Source: GCA-016699145 sp964516995 (GTDB lineage Bacteria; Patescibacteriota; Gracilibacteria; UBA1369; 2-02-FULL-48-14). From it: a stretch of DNA of 64,000 nt. The first letter of the stretch is position 1; each line of letters begins with the position of its first letter. Below, piece after piece: positions 1 to 7,624 of the stretch. Under the pieces are notes generated by a model that saw only the letters and a list, made by a program, of their open reading frames with translations, did no database searches and was not told where the DNA came from. The position numbers and the translations under genes are program-made. The stretch is taken from positions 1 through 64,000 of the forward strand of contig CAZFAV010000003.1 in NCBI GenBank assembly GCA_964516995.1, read 5' to 3'.

Positions 1-162
1 GATACTGCAAAGGATACCGCAAGAGAAACGGCTGAAACCGGAACCAATCCTCCAGATCAGACTAATTGTGGTTGCGCCTCCACTCCTTTGGAGGAGGGCA
101 ACGTTGCATTCGGATTAGCTTTGGCTGGCCTAGCAGTGGGAGCAGCTCGTCGCCGCAAATAA
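1..162 (+). CDS. C-terminal end of a surface protein with MYXO-CTERM-like tail (partial)
   Basis: Frame 1 is open from the window edge to a TAA at 160-162, giving the last 53 residues of a protein whose start lies outside the window. The tail has a Thr/Glu/Pro-rich stretch, then a CGC motif (residues NCGCAS), a short acidic gap, a hydrophobic Gly/Ala/Leu helix (about FGLALAGLAVGA) and a terminal RRRK. This Cys-X-Cys, membrane helix, basic-end order resembles the MYXO-CTERM type of C-terminal sorting signal, in which the protein is cut and held at the envelope. The rest of the protein is unknown, so only the anchoring role is inferred. The next gene on the same strand starts 65 bases later from its own promoter. 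Confidence 0.6.
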   Translation, partial: DTAKDTARETAETGTNPPDQTNCGCASTPLEEGNVAFGLALAGLAVGAARRRK

Positions 163-198
163 AGTCTCTTCACCAGCCTCCTCAAAAGTGTTTTTTTC

Positions 199-207
199 TG
201 GTATAAT
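199..207 (+). promoter_or_regulatory. Extended -10 promoter for the CHASE2 cyclase gene
   Basis: TGG at 199-201 directly precedes TATAAT at 202-207, an extended -10 element. No good -35 is visible. Transcription would begin near 214, about 14 nt before the TTG start at 228. Confidence 0.55.
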
Positions 208-227
208 GATCAGATAGAACTAAGTTT

Positions 228-2324
228 TTGAGCTTGCCTAAAATCAATCAAAAAGCACTTGCAGGAGGAACGATCTTGGGACTCACCCTGATATTGAGTC
301 TTTTTCTCCATAAGACTAATGTCTTGGAAAGTCTTAATCAATCGCTTACACATTGGCTCTATACAGACTCTGTAGAGCAGTCCCAAGATATTATTATTGT
401 CGCTATCGACGACCGGACACTTGCTGATCCTAAAGATGGGGGATTGGGCTCGCTAGGGTCTTGGAGTTGGTTAAATTATGCCCAAGCTATTGAAAACATT
501 GAGGCAGGCGAGCCAAAGTCCATTTTCCTAGATTTGTTTTTTTCGCAACCCAGTACAGTAGTAAGAAAAAGCTCTTTAATGACCATTCTTACTGAAAACA
601 ACAATGTAGGAGATTTCGGTAAGGCAGTGATTGCTTATTTACAAGAAGATAGTCCAGACGACCTAGCTTTTAGCAAGACCCTTTCTCAATATGAAAACAT
701 ATATGGATATAAAAAAGCAGGAGGTGATTACAAATTAGAAGACAATGAATTTTCTTACGCCAAGGAGATCTTACCTTATTCCATTATCGGTGATCATTTG
801 AAATTAGGCTATTACAACCTAAATTTGAATCCTGACTCCACTAATACAAGTGTGATTTACGGCCTACCGCTCACAGAAAAAGTAGCCGGGCAGGAGGGGA
901 AGCATGTAGATTTGATGCTAGCAGAAAATTACTTGGCTCAAGAAGATTTAGAAGCTGAAGTTCCCATAGAAAATGGTCAGATGCTGATTAACTTTTCACA
1001 GAAACCTGGGGATTGGGAAACTGTTTCTTTTTTGGATTTACTCAACGGGACAGTGGATGAAAGTGTTTTCAAAGATAAGATAGTGCTCTTAGGGGTAACC
1101 AGCCTAGGTCTACATGATTTTTTTTACACTCCACTTTCAGTAGAAACACCCACTCCTGGAATTGAAATTCATGCAAATGCACTCCAAACACTTTTAGGAA
1201 AAAATTATCTTCAATATCAAGGTTTGACAGGCTACGGACTAGCCTCCTTTTTCTTCTTAACCTTACTGGTCATAGTCACCTTATACCTCCCTATAGCTTG
1301 GGGGAGTTTACTTTTAATTCTAGAATTCGCTCTTTATTTTGTTTACGCGCGTTTCTCCTTCAGCCGAGGCATTATCCTTGATCTTATTTGGCCTTTTGTA
1401 GCTTTAGTAGCAGCATATTTAGCCGCTTTAGCTTATCGAAATTTCACAGAATTTGCAGAAAAAAGAAAACTTCGAGAAGCTTTTTCTCACTACGTAGGTC
1501 CAGAAGTAGTGGCGCAAATTTCAGCACATCCGGAGCAACTTGCCTTAGGAGGCGAAAAGCGTCAACTCACTGCTTTTTTCTTAGACATAGAAAATTTCAC
1601 TCACCTTTCGGAAGGCCTAACTCCACCAGAGGTAGTTAAAGTCATCAATCATTATTTCGACGCACTTTCTAAAGTGATTATGGCTCACGGAGGGAGTGTA
1701 GATAAGTTTGAAGGCGATGCTATTATGGCTCTCTTTGGTGCCCCGGTACCTTCCAGCGATCATGCGGAAAAAGCTTGCCAAGCCGCGCTAGCTATTCGTG
1801 AAAAAATGAATGAACTCAATATCAGCAGTGGATATGAGCTCAACATTCGCATTGGTTTAGCAACGGGAGAAGCGATCGTTGGAAATATGGGAAGTGAAGA
1901 GCGGTTTGATTACACCGCCATGGGAGATACGGTGAACACCGCTTCTCGGTTAGAAGGAGCTAATAAATTCTACAAGACTCGGATTTTAGTCACGGAAAGT
2001 ACGGCGCATTCGGCTCCCAGTATTTTATTCCGCAATGTAGACAGTGTTTGTTTAAAAGGTAAGGATCACCCCATCCAAATTTACGAAGTGATGGGTAGAT
2101 TAGAGGGAGCTAGCAATGAGGGGAAACAACTTATTGAAGATTGGTCCAAGGCTTTGGAGGCTTATCGAAAAGCCAATTGGGAGTTAGCAGAGAAAGAAAT
2201 GAAAAAAGTTTTAGAAAGCTTGCCCCATGATGGACCTGCAGAAACACTCATAGCCCGTATAGCCTTGCTCAAAATGAACACTCCACCAGATTGGGATGGA
2301 GTGTGGCATTTTGACAGCAAATAA
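228..2324 (+). CDS. CHASE2-domain membrane adenylate/guanylate cyclase
   Basis: A 698-residue sensor cyclase. An N-terminal membrane helix (about 12-28) is followed by an extracytoplasmic CHASE2 sensor domain (about 45-325, with AIDDRTL near its start), three closely spaced membrane helices (about 335-405) and a class III nucleotide cyclase domain (about 445-625). The cyclase domain shows the metal-binding Asp in LDIENFT and the second Asp in KFEGDAIMALFG, plus the TAMGDTVNTASRLE motif, so it is probably active in making cAMP (or cGMP) from the nucleoside triphosphate. A short helical tail (about 630-698) looks TPR-like. The start is TTG at 228, chosen because it is the first in-frame start after the promoter; no Shine-Dalgarno is seen. 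The stop abuts the stop of pgk on the other strand with no spacer. Confidence 0.88.
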   Translation: MSLPKINQKALAGGTILGLTLILSLFLHKTNVLESLNQSLTHWLYTDSVEQSQDIIIVAIDDRTLADPKDGGLGSLGSWSWLNYAQAIENIEAGEPKSIFLDLFFSQPSTVVRKSSLMTILTENNNVGDFGKAVIAYLQEDSPDDLAFSKTLSQYENIYGYKKAGGDYKLEDNEFSYAKEILPYSIIGDHLKLGYYNLNLNPDSTNTSVIYGLPLTEKVAGQEGKHVDLMLAENYLAQEDLEAEVPIENGQMLINFSQKPGDWETVSFLDLLNGTVDESVFKDKIVLLGVTSLGLHDFFYTPLSVETPTPGIEIHANALQTLLGKNYLQYQGLTGYGLASFFFLTLLVIVTLYLPIAWGSLLLILEFALYFVYARFSFSRGIILDLIWPFVALVAAYLAALAYRNFTEFAEKRKLREAFSHYVGPEVVAQISAHPEQLALGGEKRQLTAFFLDIENFTHLSEGLTPPEVVKVINHYFDALSKVIMAHGGSVDKFEGDAIMALFGAPVPSSDHAEKACQAALAIREKMNELNISSGYELNIRIGLATGEAIVGNMGSEERFDYTAMGDTVNTASRLEGANKFYKTRILVTESTAHSAPSILFRNVDSVCLKGKDHPIQIYEVMGRLEGASNEGKQLIEDWSKALEAYRKANWELAEKEMKKVLESLPHDGPAETLIARIALLKMNTPPDWDGVWHFDSK

Positions 2325-3503
2325 TCAGCTCAAAAGCACTTGGACTCCAGGGAGCATTTTCCCTTCTAGAAATTCTAGCATGGCTCCACCACCTGTAGAG
2401 ATATGAGTGTATTTGTCATGAGGAATGCCAAAGTGGTTGATGGCATCAATACTGTCACCTCCACCTAAAACCTTGGATGCAGAAGTTTCTGCTATGGCCT
2501 CAGCCACCCCACGGGTGCCTTTTTCGAAGGCAGGATTTTCATAAAGTCCCATGGGGCCATTCCACAAAATGGTTCTGCTGTCTTGAAGCGCCGCTACAAA
2601 TAGGGCAATGGTTTGAGTGCCCAAATCTAGAATCTTCTGGTCTCCAGGGACGGCGTTTACCTCCACCTCTGAAACAGTTACGCCTGGAGTAATATCGGTG
2701 GCAATCATGACATCCACCGGCAATAAAACCTTCTTACCCAAAGTTGCAGCCTGCTCCAAAAATTGTTTAGCAGTAGTGATTTTATCGTTTTCGCAAAGGG
2801 AAGTGCCCACACCATAGCCCTGAGCTGCCAAAAAAGTATTGGCCAATGCACCCCCAATCAGAAAAGTGTCTGCAATATTTAAAAACTTTTCTAGAATGCC
2901 AATTTTTGTATCAATTTTGGCACCTCCTGCTACTAAAGTAACTGGTTTTTTAGGATTTTCTAAGATACCAGACAAAACATCTACTTCACGAGCCACTAAA
3001 AGTCCGGCATAAGCAGTCAAAAATTGAGTAACACCTACAGTGCTGGCATGAGCCCTATGAATGGTTCCAAACGCATCATTCACAAATAAGTCACACCCTT
3101 CGGCCAATGCTTTTGCAAAAACTGGATCATTTGCTTCCTCTTCAGGATGGAAACGTACATTTTCCAAAAGTAAGACATCGCCTCCTTTCATACCCGCAAT
3201 AGCCGCTTTTACCTCGGGGCCAATACAGTCAGAAAGCTTTTGCACAGTCTGACCTAAAAGTGAAGAAAGGGTACTAGCCACTAGATCCAATCTTAAATCT
3301 TCCGTCACTCCCTTGGGCCGTCCCAAATGAGTCACAATAACAACCTTAGCTCCGCGTCGAATTAACTCTTGAAGGGTAGGCAGGCTTTCTCTCAAACGAG
3401 TGTCATCTTGGACTTTCCCATCTTTAATAGGGAGGTTAAAATCAGTTCTGAGGAGTACAGTTTTAGATTCAACAGGAGCTTCTGCGAGAGTACGAAATTT
3501 CAT
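2325..3503 (-). CDS. pgk: Phosphoglycerate kinase
   Basis: Phosphoglycerate kinase of 392 residues, normal family length, transferring phosphate from 1,3-bisphosphoglycerate to ADP in glycolysis in the cytoplasm. The N-terminal substrate-binding signature LLRTDFNLPI with DDTRLRESLPT and THLGRPKG is intact, as is the nucleotide-side motif LWNGPMGLYENPAFEKGT and the C-terminal GGGDSIDA and STGGGAMLEFLEG loops. The ATG at 3501-3503 follows AATTCCCTTCC, with no ribosome-binding site. A TAGAAT-like -10 lies about 20 nt upstream. The gene ends with TGA, showing UGA is a stop in this genome. It meets the cyclase gene tail to tail without any intergenic base, so no terminator fits between them. Confidence 0.97.
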   Translation of the reverse strand: MKFRTLAEAPVESKTVLLRTDFNLPIKDGKVQDDTRLRESLPTLQELIRRGAKVVIVTHLGRPKGVTEDLRLDLVASTLSSLLGQTVQKLSDCIGPEVKAAIAGMKGGDVLLLENVRFHPEEEANDPVFAKALAEGCDLFVNDAFGTIHRAHASTVGVTQFLTAYAGLLVAREVDVLSGILENPKKPVTLVAGGAKIDTKIGILEKFLNIADTFLIGGALANTFLAAQGYGVGTSLCENDKITTAKQFLEQAATLGKKVLLPVDVMIATDITPGVTVSEVEVNAVPGDQKILDLGTQTIALFVAALQDSRTILWNGPMGLYENPAFEKGTRGVAEAIAETSASKVLGGGDSIDAINHFGIPHDKYTHISTGGGAMLEFLEGKMLPGVQVLLS

Positions 3504-3549
3504 GGAAGGGAATTAAATCAAAAACATTCTAGGCAAAAGCGGAAAAATT

Positions 3550-3558
3550 TGCTATAAT
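3550..3558 (+). promoter_or_regulatory. Extended -10 promoter (TGCTATAAT)
   Basis: TGC at 3550-3552 precedes TATAAT at 3553-3558, twelve bases before the ATG at 3570. This exact nine-base element recurs in front of several genes in the window (13027, 41866, and on the minus strand at 55985). Confidence 0.6.
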
Positions 3559-3569
3559 AATATGAACGC

Positions 3570-3836
3570 ATGATGAAATACCCACTCCGAACCCAAATTT
3601 ACAGCGGACTTGGTACAGGGCTGATAGTAGCCTTCAGTCTCTTTGTGACTTTTCAACTTTACCTGAACGGGGTAGAAAAATCAGTCTACACCAACAATTA
3701 TACCACCAATCTTTTGCTCTCAGACACGCTCACCGAAACGTCCGGAGCAGCTCCATGGTTACTCCTCAGCGTTCTTTGGTTTGTGACTAAAACTACGGTA
3801 AAAAAGTGGCGTCGTTTTATTTTCGATCAGATTTAA
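3570..3836 (+). CDS. Small two-helix membrane protein, unknown function
   Basis: An 88-residue protein not recognised as a named family. The N-terminus has a basic start then a membrane helix (about 14-30), a polar middle rich in Asn and Thr, a second helix (about 60-77), and a basic end (KKWRRFIFDQ). The short leader and the TGCTATAAT promoter twelve bases upstream support it as a real gene. Two start codons in a row (3570 and 3573) are possible. Its 3' end overlaps the end of ribH on the opposite strand by 20 bases. An integral membrane location is the only inference that can be made. Confidence 0.6.
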   Translation: MMKYPLRTQIYSGLGTGLIVAFSLFVTFQLYLNGVEKSVYTNNYTTNLLLSDTLTETSGAAPWLLLSVLWFVTKTTVKKWRRFIFDQI

Positions 3837-4224
3837 GCAACTCAGCCATTCGAGTAGCGCTATAAGCCGCCTCGTAACCTTTTTTGAGCCTTTTGAGTGC
3901 TTTTTTTTCGTCATCCACCATTAAAACTTCGAAAACAATAGGCACCCCAGTTTTAAGCATCACCTCCATAATACCATCGGCACACATTCTACAGACGGCA
4001 TCGTAATGATCAGTATCCCCTTTTTCCACGCAACCTAAGGCCACCATGGCGAGTGGACTCCTGGTGTTGATGAAGGATTGAAGGGCAATGGGAATCTCTA
4101 CCGCTCCAGGAACACGTATAATTTGAGGGCTGATACCTTGCTCTTCAAAACCTTTTAGACACTCTTGGAGCAAGCCCTCAGTGACCTTTTCATTGAATTC
4201 AGAAACGACTATTCCGTAGTTCAT
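3817..4224 (-). CDS. ribH: 6,7-dimethyl-8-ribityllumazine synthase
   Basis: Lumazine synthase, joining 5-amino-6-ribitylaminouracil with dihydroxybutanone phosphate to make the riboflavin precursor lumazine. At 135 residues it is slightly shorter than the usual 150-160. Visible motifs are the substrate loop PGAVEIP (about 39-45), the phosphate/catalytic stretch GDTDHYD with the expected His at residue 73, and PIVFEVLMVDD. The C-terminal helix AYSATRMAELL matches the family. The ATG overlaps the ribE stop as ATGA, so the two are almost certainly cotranscribed and translationally coupled. The tail overlaps the convergent small membrane protein gene by 20 bases. Confidence 0.93.
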   Translation of the reverse strand: MNYGIVVSEFNEKVTEGLLQECLKGFEEQGISPQIIRVPGAVEIPIALQSFINTRSPLAMVALGCVEKGDTDHYDAVCRMCADGIMEVMLKTGVPIVFEVLMVDDEKKALKRLKKGYEAAYSATRMAELLKSDRK

Positions 4225-4799
4225 CGATGAAAAGCATACAAACGTTCTAAGTAACGCGCAATCATATCGACTTCAACATGCACTTTGTCTCCAGGGTGAA
4301 GTTCCCCCAATTTAGTAACTCGTAGGGTTTCAGGGATAAGAGCTAAATCAATCCAATTTTCTTGAGCATCAGCAATGGTGAGACTGACCCCCAAAACCGC
4401 AATCGAACCTTTTGTCGGGCAAAATCTTAAAAGTTCAGTCGGTAGTTCTAGTCGGAGCCGAGGAGCGGGTTGTAGAACAGTAGCGACCCCATCCACATGA
4501 CCACTCATCAGGTGGCCACCCAAAGGGTCTTCTAAAGTGAGTGCTGGCTCCAAATGAACCCGGTCTCCCACCTTGATTACTCCCAAACAAGTTCGGTTCA
4601 AGGTTTCACCCACAGCCGTAACCCAAAAAATTCCTTTCTCAAACTTTTCTACAGTCAAACAAACTCCATCCACTGCAATACTAGCACCTAAGCTAAAAAC
4701 GGTTTCTGGAAGAGTAGAGGAAATACTGAAAGTCATAAGATTTTCTTTTTTTTGAATTTCAACTATTTTGCCTAAGTTTTGAACAAGACCGGTAAACAT
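4221..4799 (-). CDS. ribE: Riboflavin synthase alpha chain
   Basis: Riboflavin synthase (192 residues) dismutates two lumazines into riboflavin and the pyrimidine that RibH reuses. It has the typical duplicated lumazine-binding barrel: the first repeat begins MFTGLVQNLGKI with SIAVDGVCLTV, the second has GGHLMSGHVDG and GVSLTIAD. Family length is about 200-220, so this one is a little short but both repeats are complete. It forms a two-gene unit with ribH through an ATGA overlap. The other riboflavin genes (ribA, ribB, ribD) are not in the window. The gene diverges from ssb across 112 bases; no FMN riboswitch-like fold was seen there. Confidence 0.93.
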   Translation of the reverse strand: MFTGLVQNLGKIVEIQKKENLMTFSISSTLPETVFSLGASIAVDGVCLTVEKFEKGIFWVTAVGETLNRTCLGVIKVGDRVHLEPALTLEDPLGGHLMSGHVDGVATVLQPAPRLRLELPTELLRFCPTKGSIAVLGVSLTIADAQENWIDLALIPETLRVTKLGELHPGDKVHVEVDMIARYLERLYAFHR

Positions 4800-4862
4800 G
4801 AGTGGAAATCGAGTAGATTGTCAGGATTTAGTGAGCACTTTGTAAGGAAATTTTCAGCTTTT

Positions 4863-4891
4863 TTGTCAGGCAGGGGGCGTAAAACAATAAT
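4863..4891 (+). promoter_or_regulatory. Promoter of ssb
   Basis: TTGTCA at 4863-4868, a 17-base spacer, and AATAAT at 4886-4891. The predicted start of transcription near 4898 leaves about 14 nt before the ssb ATG at 4912. Confidence 0.55.
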
Positions 4892-4911
4892 GCTTTTTAA
4901 CCCCCTATTTT

Positions 4912-5316
4912 ATGAAAAGCGTCAATCGTGTCACTTTGCTCGGGCACATCGTAGCAGATCTCGAGCTTAAAAGCACCAAAACAGGAAAGTCTGTGACTTC
5001 CTTTGCCATCGCTACCAACAATGAATGGTTCGATGCTGAAGGAGAGCTCATGAAAAGCACTGACTTCCACAGAATTGTGGCCTGGGATCACCTGGCCGAA
5101 CTCAGCTCCAAGTTTTTACAAAAGGGGAGCCCCATCTATCTGGAAGGTCGACTCACCAATCGCTCCTACGAGGGCAAGGATAATATGACTCACTATATTA
5201 CTGAAGTCGTAGCCACCCATGTAACTCTTCTCCAAATTGGTGAAAATCGAAAGAATGTGGAGCCTAAAACTTTAGAACTGAGCGAGAAGGAAGAAAGAGA
5301 CCTTGTCGCGGCTTAA
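4912..5316 (+). CDS. ssb: Single-stranded DNA-binding protein
   Basis: A 134-residue SSB made of one OB fold, which coats single-stranded DNA in replication and repair. The N-terminal part SVNRVTLLGHIVADLELK, the STDFHRIVAWDHLAE stretch and GSPIYLEGRLTNRSYEG are characteristic. The usual flexible tail and acidic tip (DDDIPF type) that docks partner proteins is missing; the protein ends EERDLVAA, with only a short charged segment after the OB fold. That makes its partner binding uncertain. The ATG follows CCCTATTTT without a ribosome-binding site. It leads a plus-strand run with the glycosyltransferase and lipoprotein genes. Confidence 0.95.
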   Translation: MKSVNRVTLLGHIVADLELKSTKTGKSVTSFAIATNNEWFDAEGELMKSTDFHRIVAWDHLAELSSKFLQKGSPIYLEGRLTNRSYEGKDNMTHYITEVVATHVTLLQIGENRKNVEPKTLELSEKEERDLVAA

Positions 5317-5337
5317 AAACAGGTTAAAGTAAGGAAT

Positions 5338-6210
5338 GTGAAACCCTATCTTTCGGTTCTTATTCCTACCTACAATCGGGCTCAGAAACTGGACAGGACT
5401 CTGGCTTATCTTCATGACCAGAGTCTTTCCAGTGATTCTTACGAAATCATTGTGGTGGACGATGGCAGTACCGACGAGACGGAAAGAGTTTTAAAGAAGT
5501 GGGCCAATCAAAGCAGTCTGGTGCAAGTTTTGAAGCAAAAAAATTCGGGACAAGGAGTTGCTCGCAATAAGGCTTTAAAAAGAGCCTCTGGTGAAATCAT
5601 CCTTTTTATTGGTGACGATATCTACGCTACCCCAGATTTTTTACTTACACATGTTCAATTCCACCAAGACCATCCCGAAGAAAATAAAGCCTGTTTAGGA
5701 CTCACGGAGTGGGAGGCTCCAACTACCCCTTTTATGCAGTGGCTCACTCATGGAGGACCACAATTTGCCTATGACCAACTGAACCCCCAACGCGAAGCAT
5801 CCTTTTGGTTCTTTTACACTTCGAATCTTTCACTCAAAAGATCTTTACTTCAAAAAGAAACTTTTGATGAAGACTTTAAAGCCTATGGCTGGGAAGACAT
5901 TGAGCTCGGTTATCGTTTAATGAAGAAACACGATTTAAAAATGATTTACACACCCCAAGCTTTAGCTACGCACGACCATCCCATGGAAGAAAAAGATTTA
6001 GAGCGAAAAATGAAAAGTATAGGTAAAACTGCCCTTGTTTTTCAGAAGAAACACCCAGAAGTTCGTGTGCTCCCACAAGGAATAAAACTTTTTATATTTA
6101 GAGTTTTGTCACTACCACCTCTACTATGGATTTTTAAATTTTTAAGTAAGAGGTTCTATTGGTACGCCTCCTCTAAGCGCTATTTTCTTCAAGGACTAGG
6201 CTCGCTATAA
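5338..6210 (+). CDS. Glycosyltransferase family 2
   Basis: A 290-residue family 2 glycosyltransferase that probably moves a sugar from a nucleotide-sugar donor onto a cell-envelope glycan. The GT-A fold begins immediately (LSVLIPTYNRA), followed by IIVVDDGSTDET (nucleotide binding), GQGVARNKAL and the metal-binding GDD near residue 97. The WEDIELGYRL motif near 186-195 is typical of the acceptor-side region in the family. The C-terminus is hydrophobic (about 240-265) and may associate with the membrane. The start is GTG at 5338, the only one that preserves the N-terminal strand. The following genes, a lipoprotein and an O-antigen ligase-like protein, suggest a role in surface polysaccharide. 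Confidence 0.9.
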   Translation: MKPYLSVLIPTYNRAQKLDRTLAYLHDQSLSSDSYEIIVVDDGSTDETERVLKKWANQSSLVQVLKQKNSGQGVARNKALKRASGEIILFIGDDIYATPDFLLTHVQFHQDHPEENKACLGLTEWEAPTTPFMQWLTHGGPQFAYDQLNPQREASFWFFYTSNLSLKRSLLQKETFDEDFKAYGWEDIELGYRLMKKHDLKMIYTPQALATHDHPMEEKDLERKMKSIGKTALVFQKKHPEVRVLPQGIKLFIFRVLSLPPLLWIFKFLSKRFYWYASSKRYFLQGLGSL

Positions 6211-6211
6211 T
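6206..6211 (+). promoter_or_regulatory. Probable -10 element for the solute-binding lipoprotein gene
   Basis: TATAAT at 6206-6211, overlapping the stop codon of the glycosyltransferase gene, 22 nt before the ATG at 6233. No convincing -35 is visible. Confidence 0.4.
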
Positions 6212-6232
6212 AGTCCTGTTAACTCTCACGCC

Positions 6233-7624
6233 ATGAGAAAAATTTTTGCCACCATACTACTTCTGAGCTTTGCACTGAGCTCAACGGCCTGTTTAAGGAC
6301 TAAAGATCCAGTTACTACCACAGTACTGCCAGAGGTCACCCTCACTTTTTACGGTCTTTTTGATAATGAAGAAGTCTACACACCCTTTATTGATGCATAT
6401 GAAAAAACTCATTCCAACGTAACCATTCTATATAAAAAATACACCGACCCCGACGCGTATCTAGATTTAATCGTGAACGAACTGGCTGAAGGTGAGGGGC
6501 CAGACATTTTTATGATGCACAACACCTGGTTCCCAGAAAATTATAAAAAACTCACTCCGGCGCCAGACTCTCTCATTTCTCCCGATGTGTTTAGAACTAG
6601 CTTTGTAGATGTAACAGCCGATGACCTCATCATCCCCAATACCAGCAATCAAGAACAAGTTTGGGGAATTCCACTTTATGTAGATACATTGGCTTTATAT
6701 TACAATGACGCTCATTTTGAGGATGCAATACCTGCTCAAGGACATCCTTCCAGCACATGGGACGGGATTAAAAGTGATGTAACCCTACTCAACCGTCAGG
6801 ATCAAAGTTTTGAGCGTTTTGAGCGTGCGGGGATCGCTCTTGGTCGTAGCGACAACATTCTTCGCGCCTTCGATATTCTCATGATGATGTTTTTAGATTA
6901 CAAAGTGGACTTTTATTCAGACGACTTAACCCAAGAAAAATTTTCAAACGATCCAAATGCTCTCAAAGCATTGCAGCTCTACACAAGTTTTGGTTTACCC
7001 AGCCAAAAAAATTACAGCTGGAATAAGTACCTAGCAGATTCAGACAGCAGCGAAAAAGAACTCACCACATTTGCAAAAGGAAAACTTTCCATGCTCTTTG
7101 GATATTCTTACACGTACAACGACATCCAAACAGAAATTAATCGTTTGAAGCAAGAAGGTGAGGAAACTATTGATGTAGATAGCGTAAAAATCCAAGAAGC
7201 ACCTCAGGCTTTTGACCCCAGTAGTAGCGCAGAAACACGAAAGGCCTATGCAAGCTATTTTGTTCCTGTAGTGAGTCGAACTAGTGAAAATGCAGATTAT
7301 GCTTGGGACTTTTTACTGAGTCTTACGGATAGCAATTTGCTAAAAACTTATAACGCCACCACTCACCGACCCAGCGCCCTGAGATCTTTAATAACCGATG
7401 AGATGAAAGATCCAATTTATGGAGTTTTTGCAGCTCAAGTGGGTTATGCTCACAGCATTCCTATGAGCGATCCAGCGGCTTATAAAAATGTTTTTCTTGA
7501 TGGCATAGATCAAGTGCTCAGTACCGCTGCTGCAGAAGATGTACTCAGAAATTTGGGAGCACAAATCGAAGCGCTTATACCTAGCTCCGGTGTAAAACCC
7601 ATCTATGTTCCCACGACTGAATAA
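6233..7624 (+). CDS. Extracellular solute-binding lipoprotein (ABC family 1)
   Basis: A 463-residue secreted lipoprotein of the sugar-type solute-binding family. The signal peptide is short with a lipobox STAC and the acylated Cys at residue 20. The mature part opens with VTLTFYGLFDNEEVYTPFI and contains GPDIFMMHNTW and VWGIPLYVDTLALYYN, the usual hinge and ligand-cleft sequence of family 1 binding proteins. It would capture a sugar or oligosaccharide outside the cell, but no permease or ATPase partner lies next to it. The ATG follows CTCACGCC with no Shine-Dalgarno. Its last 20 bases overlap the next gene, suggesting cotranscription with the ligase-like gene. Confidence 0.88.
   Translation: MRKIFATILLLSFALSSTACLRTKDPVTTTVLPEVTLTFYGLFDNEEVYTPFIDAYEKTHSNVTILYKKYTDPDAYLDLIVNELAEGEGPDIFMMHNTWFPENYKKLTPAPDSLISPDVFRTSFVDVTADDLIIPNTSNQEQVWGIPLYVDTLALYYNDAHFEDAIPAQGHPSSTWDGIKSDVTLLNRQDQSFERFERAGIALGRSDNILRAFDILMMMFLDYKVDFYSDDLTQEKFSNDPNALKALQLYTSFGLPSQKNYSWNKYLADSDSSEKELTTFAKGKLSMLFGYSYTYNDIQTEINRLKQEGEETIDVDSVKIQEAPQAFDPSSSAETRKAYASYFVPVVSRTSENADYAWDFLLSLTDSNLLKTYNATTHRPSALRSLITDEMKDPIYGVFAAQVGYAHSIPMSDPAAYKNVFLDGIDQVLSTAAAEDVLRNLGAQIEALIPSSGVKPIYVPTTE

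Noticed and set aside
2325..3503. Possible UGA recoding, as in Gracilibacteria/Absconditabacteria
   Set aside because: pgk, ribE, PrgI and the VirB2-like gene all end at TGA in the right place for their families, and no gene needs readthrough of TGA.
4800..4911. FMN riboswitch upstream of ribE
   Set aside because: Only 112 bases separate ribE and ssb, shared by two promoters, and no FMN-element-like conserved blocks are visible.
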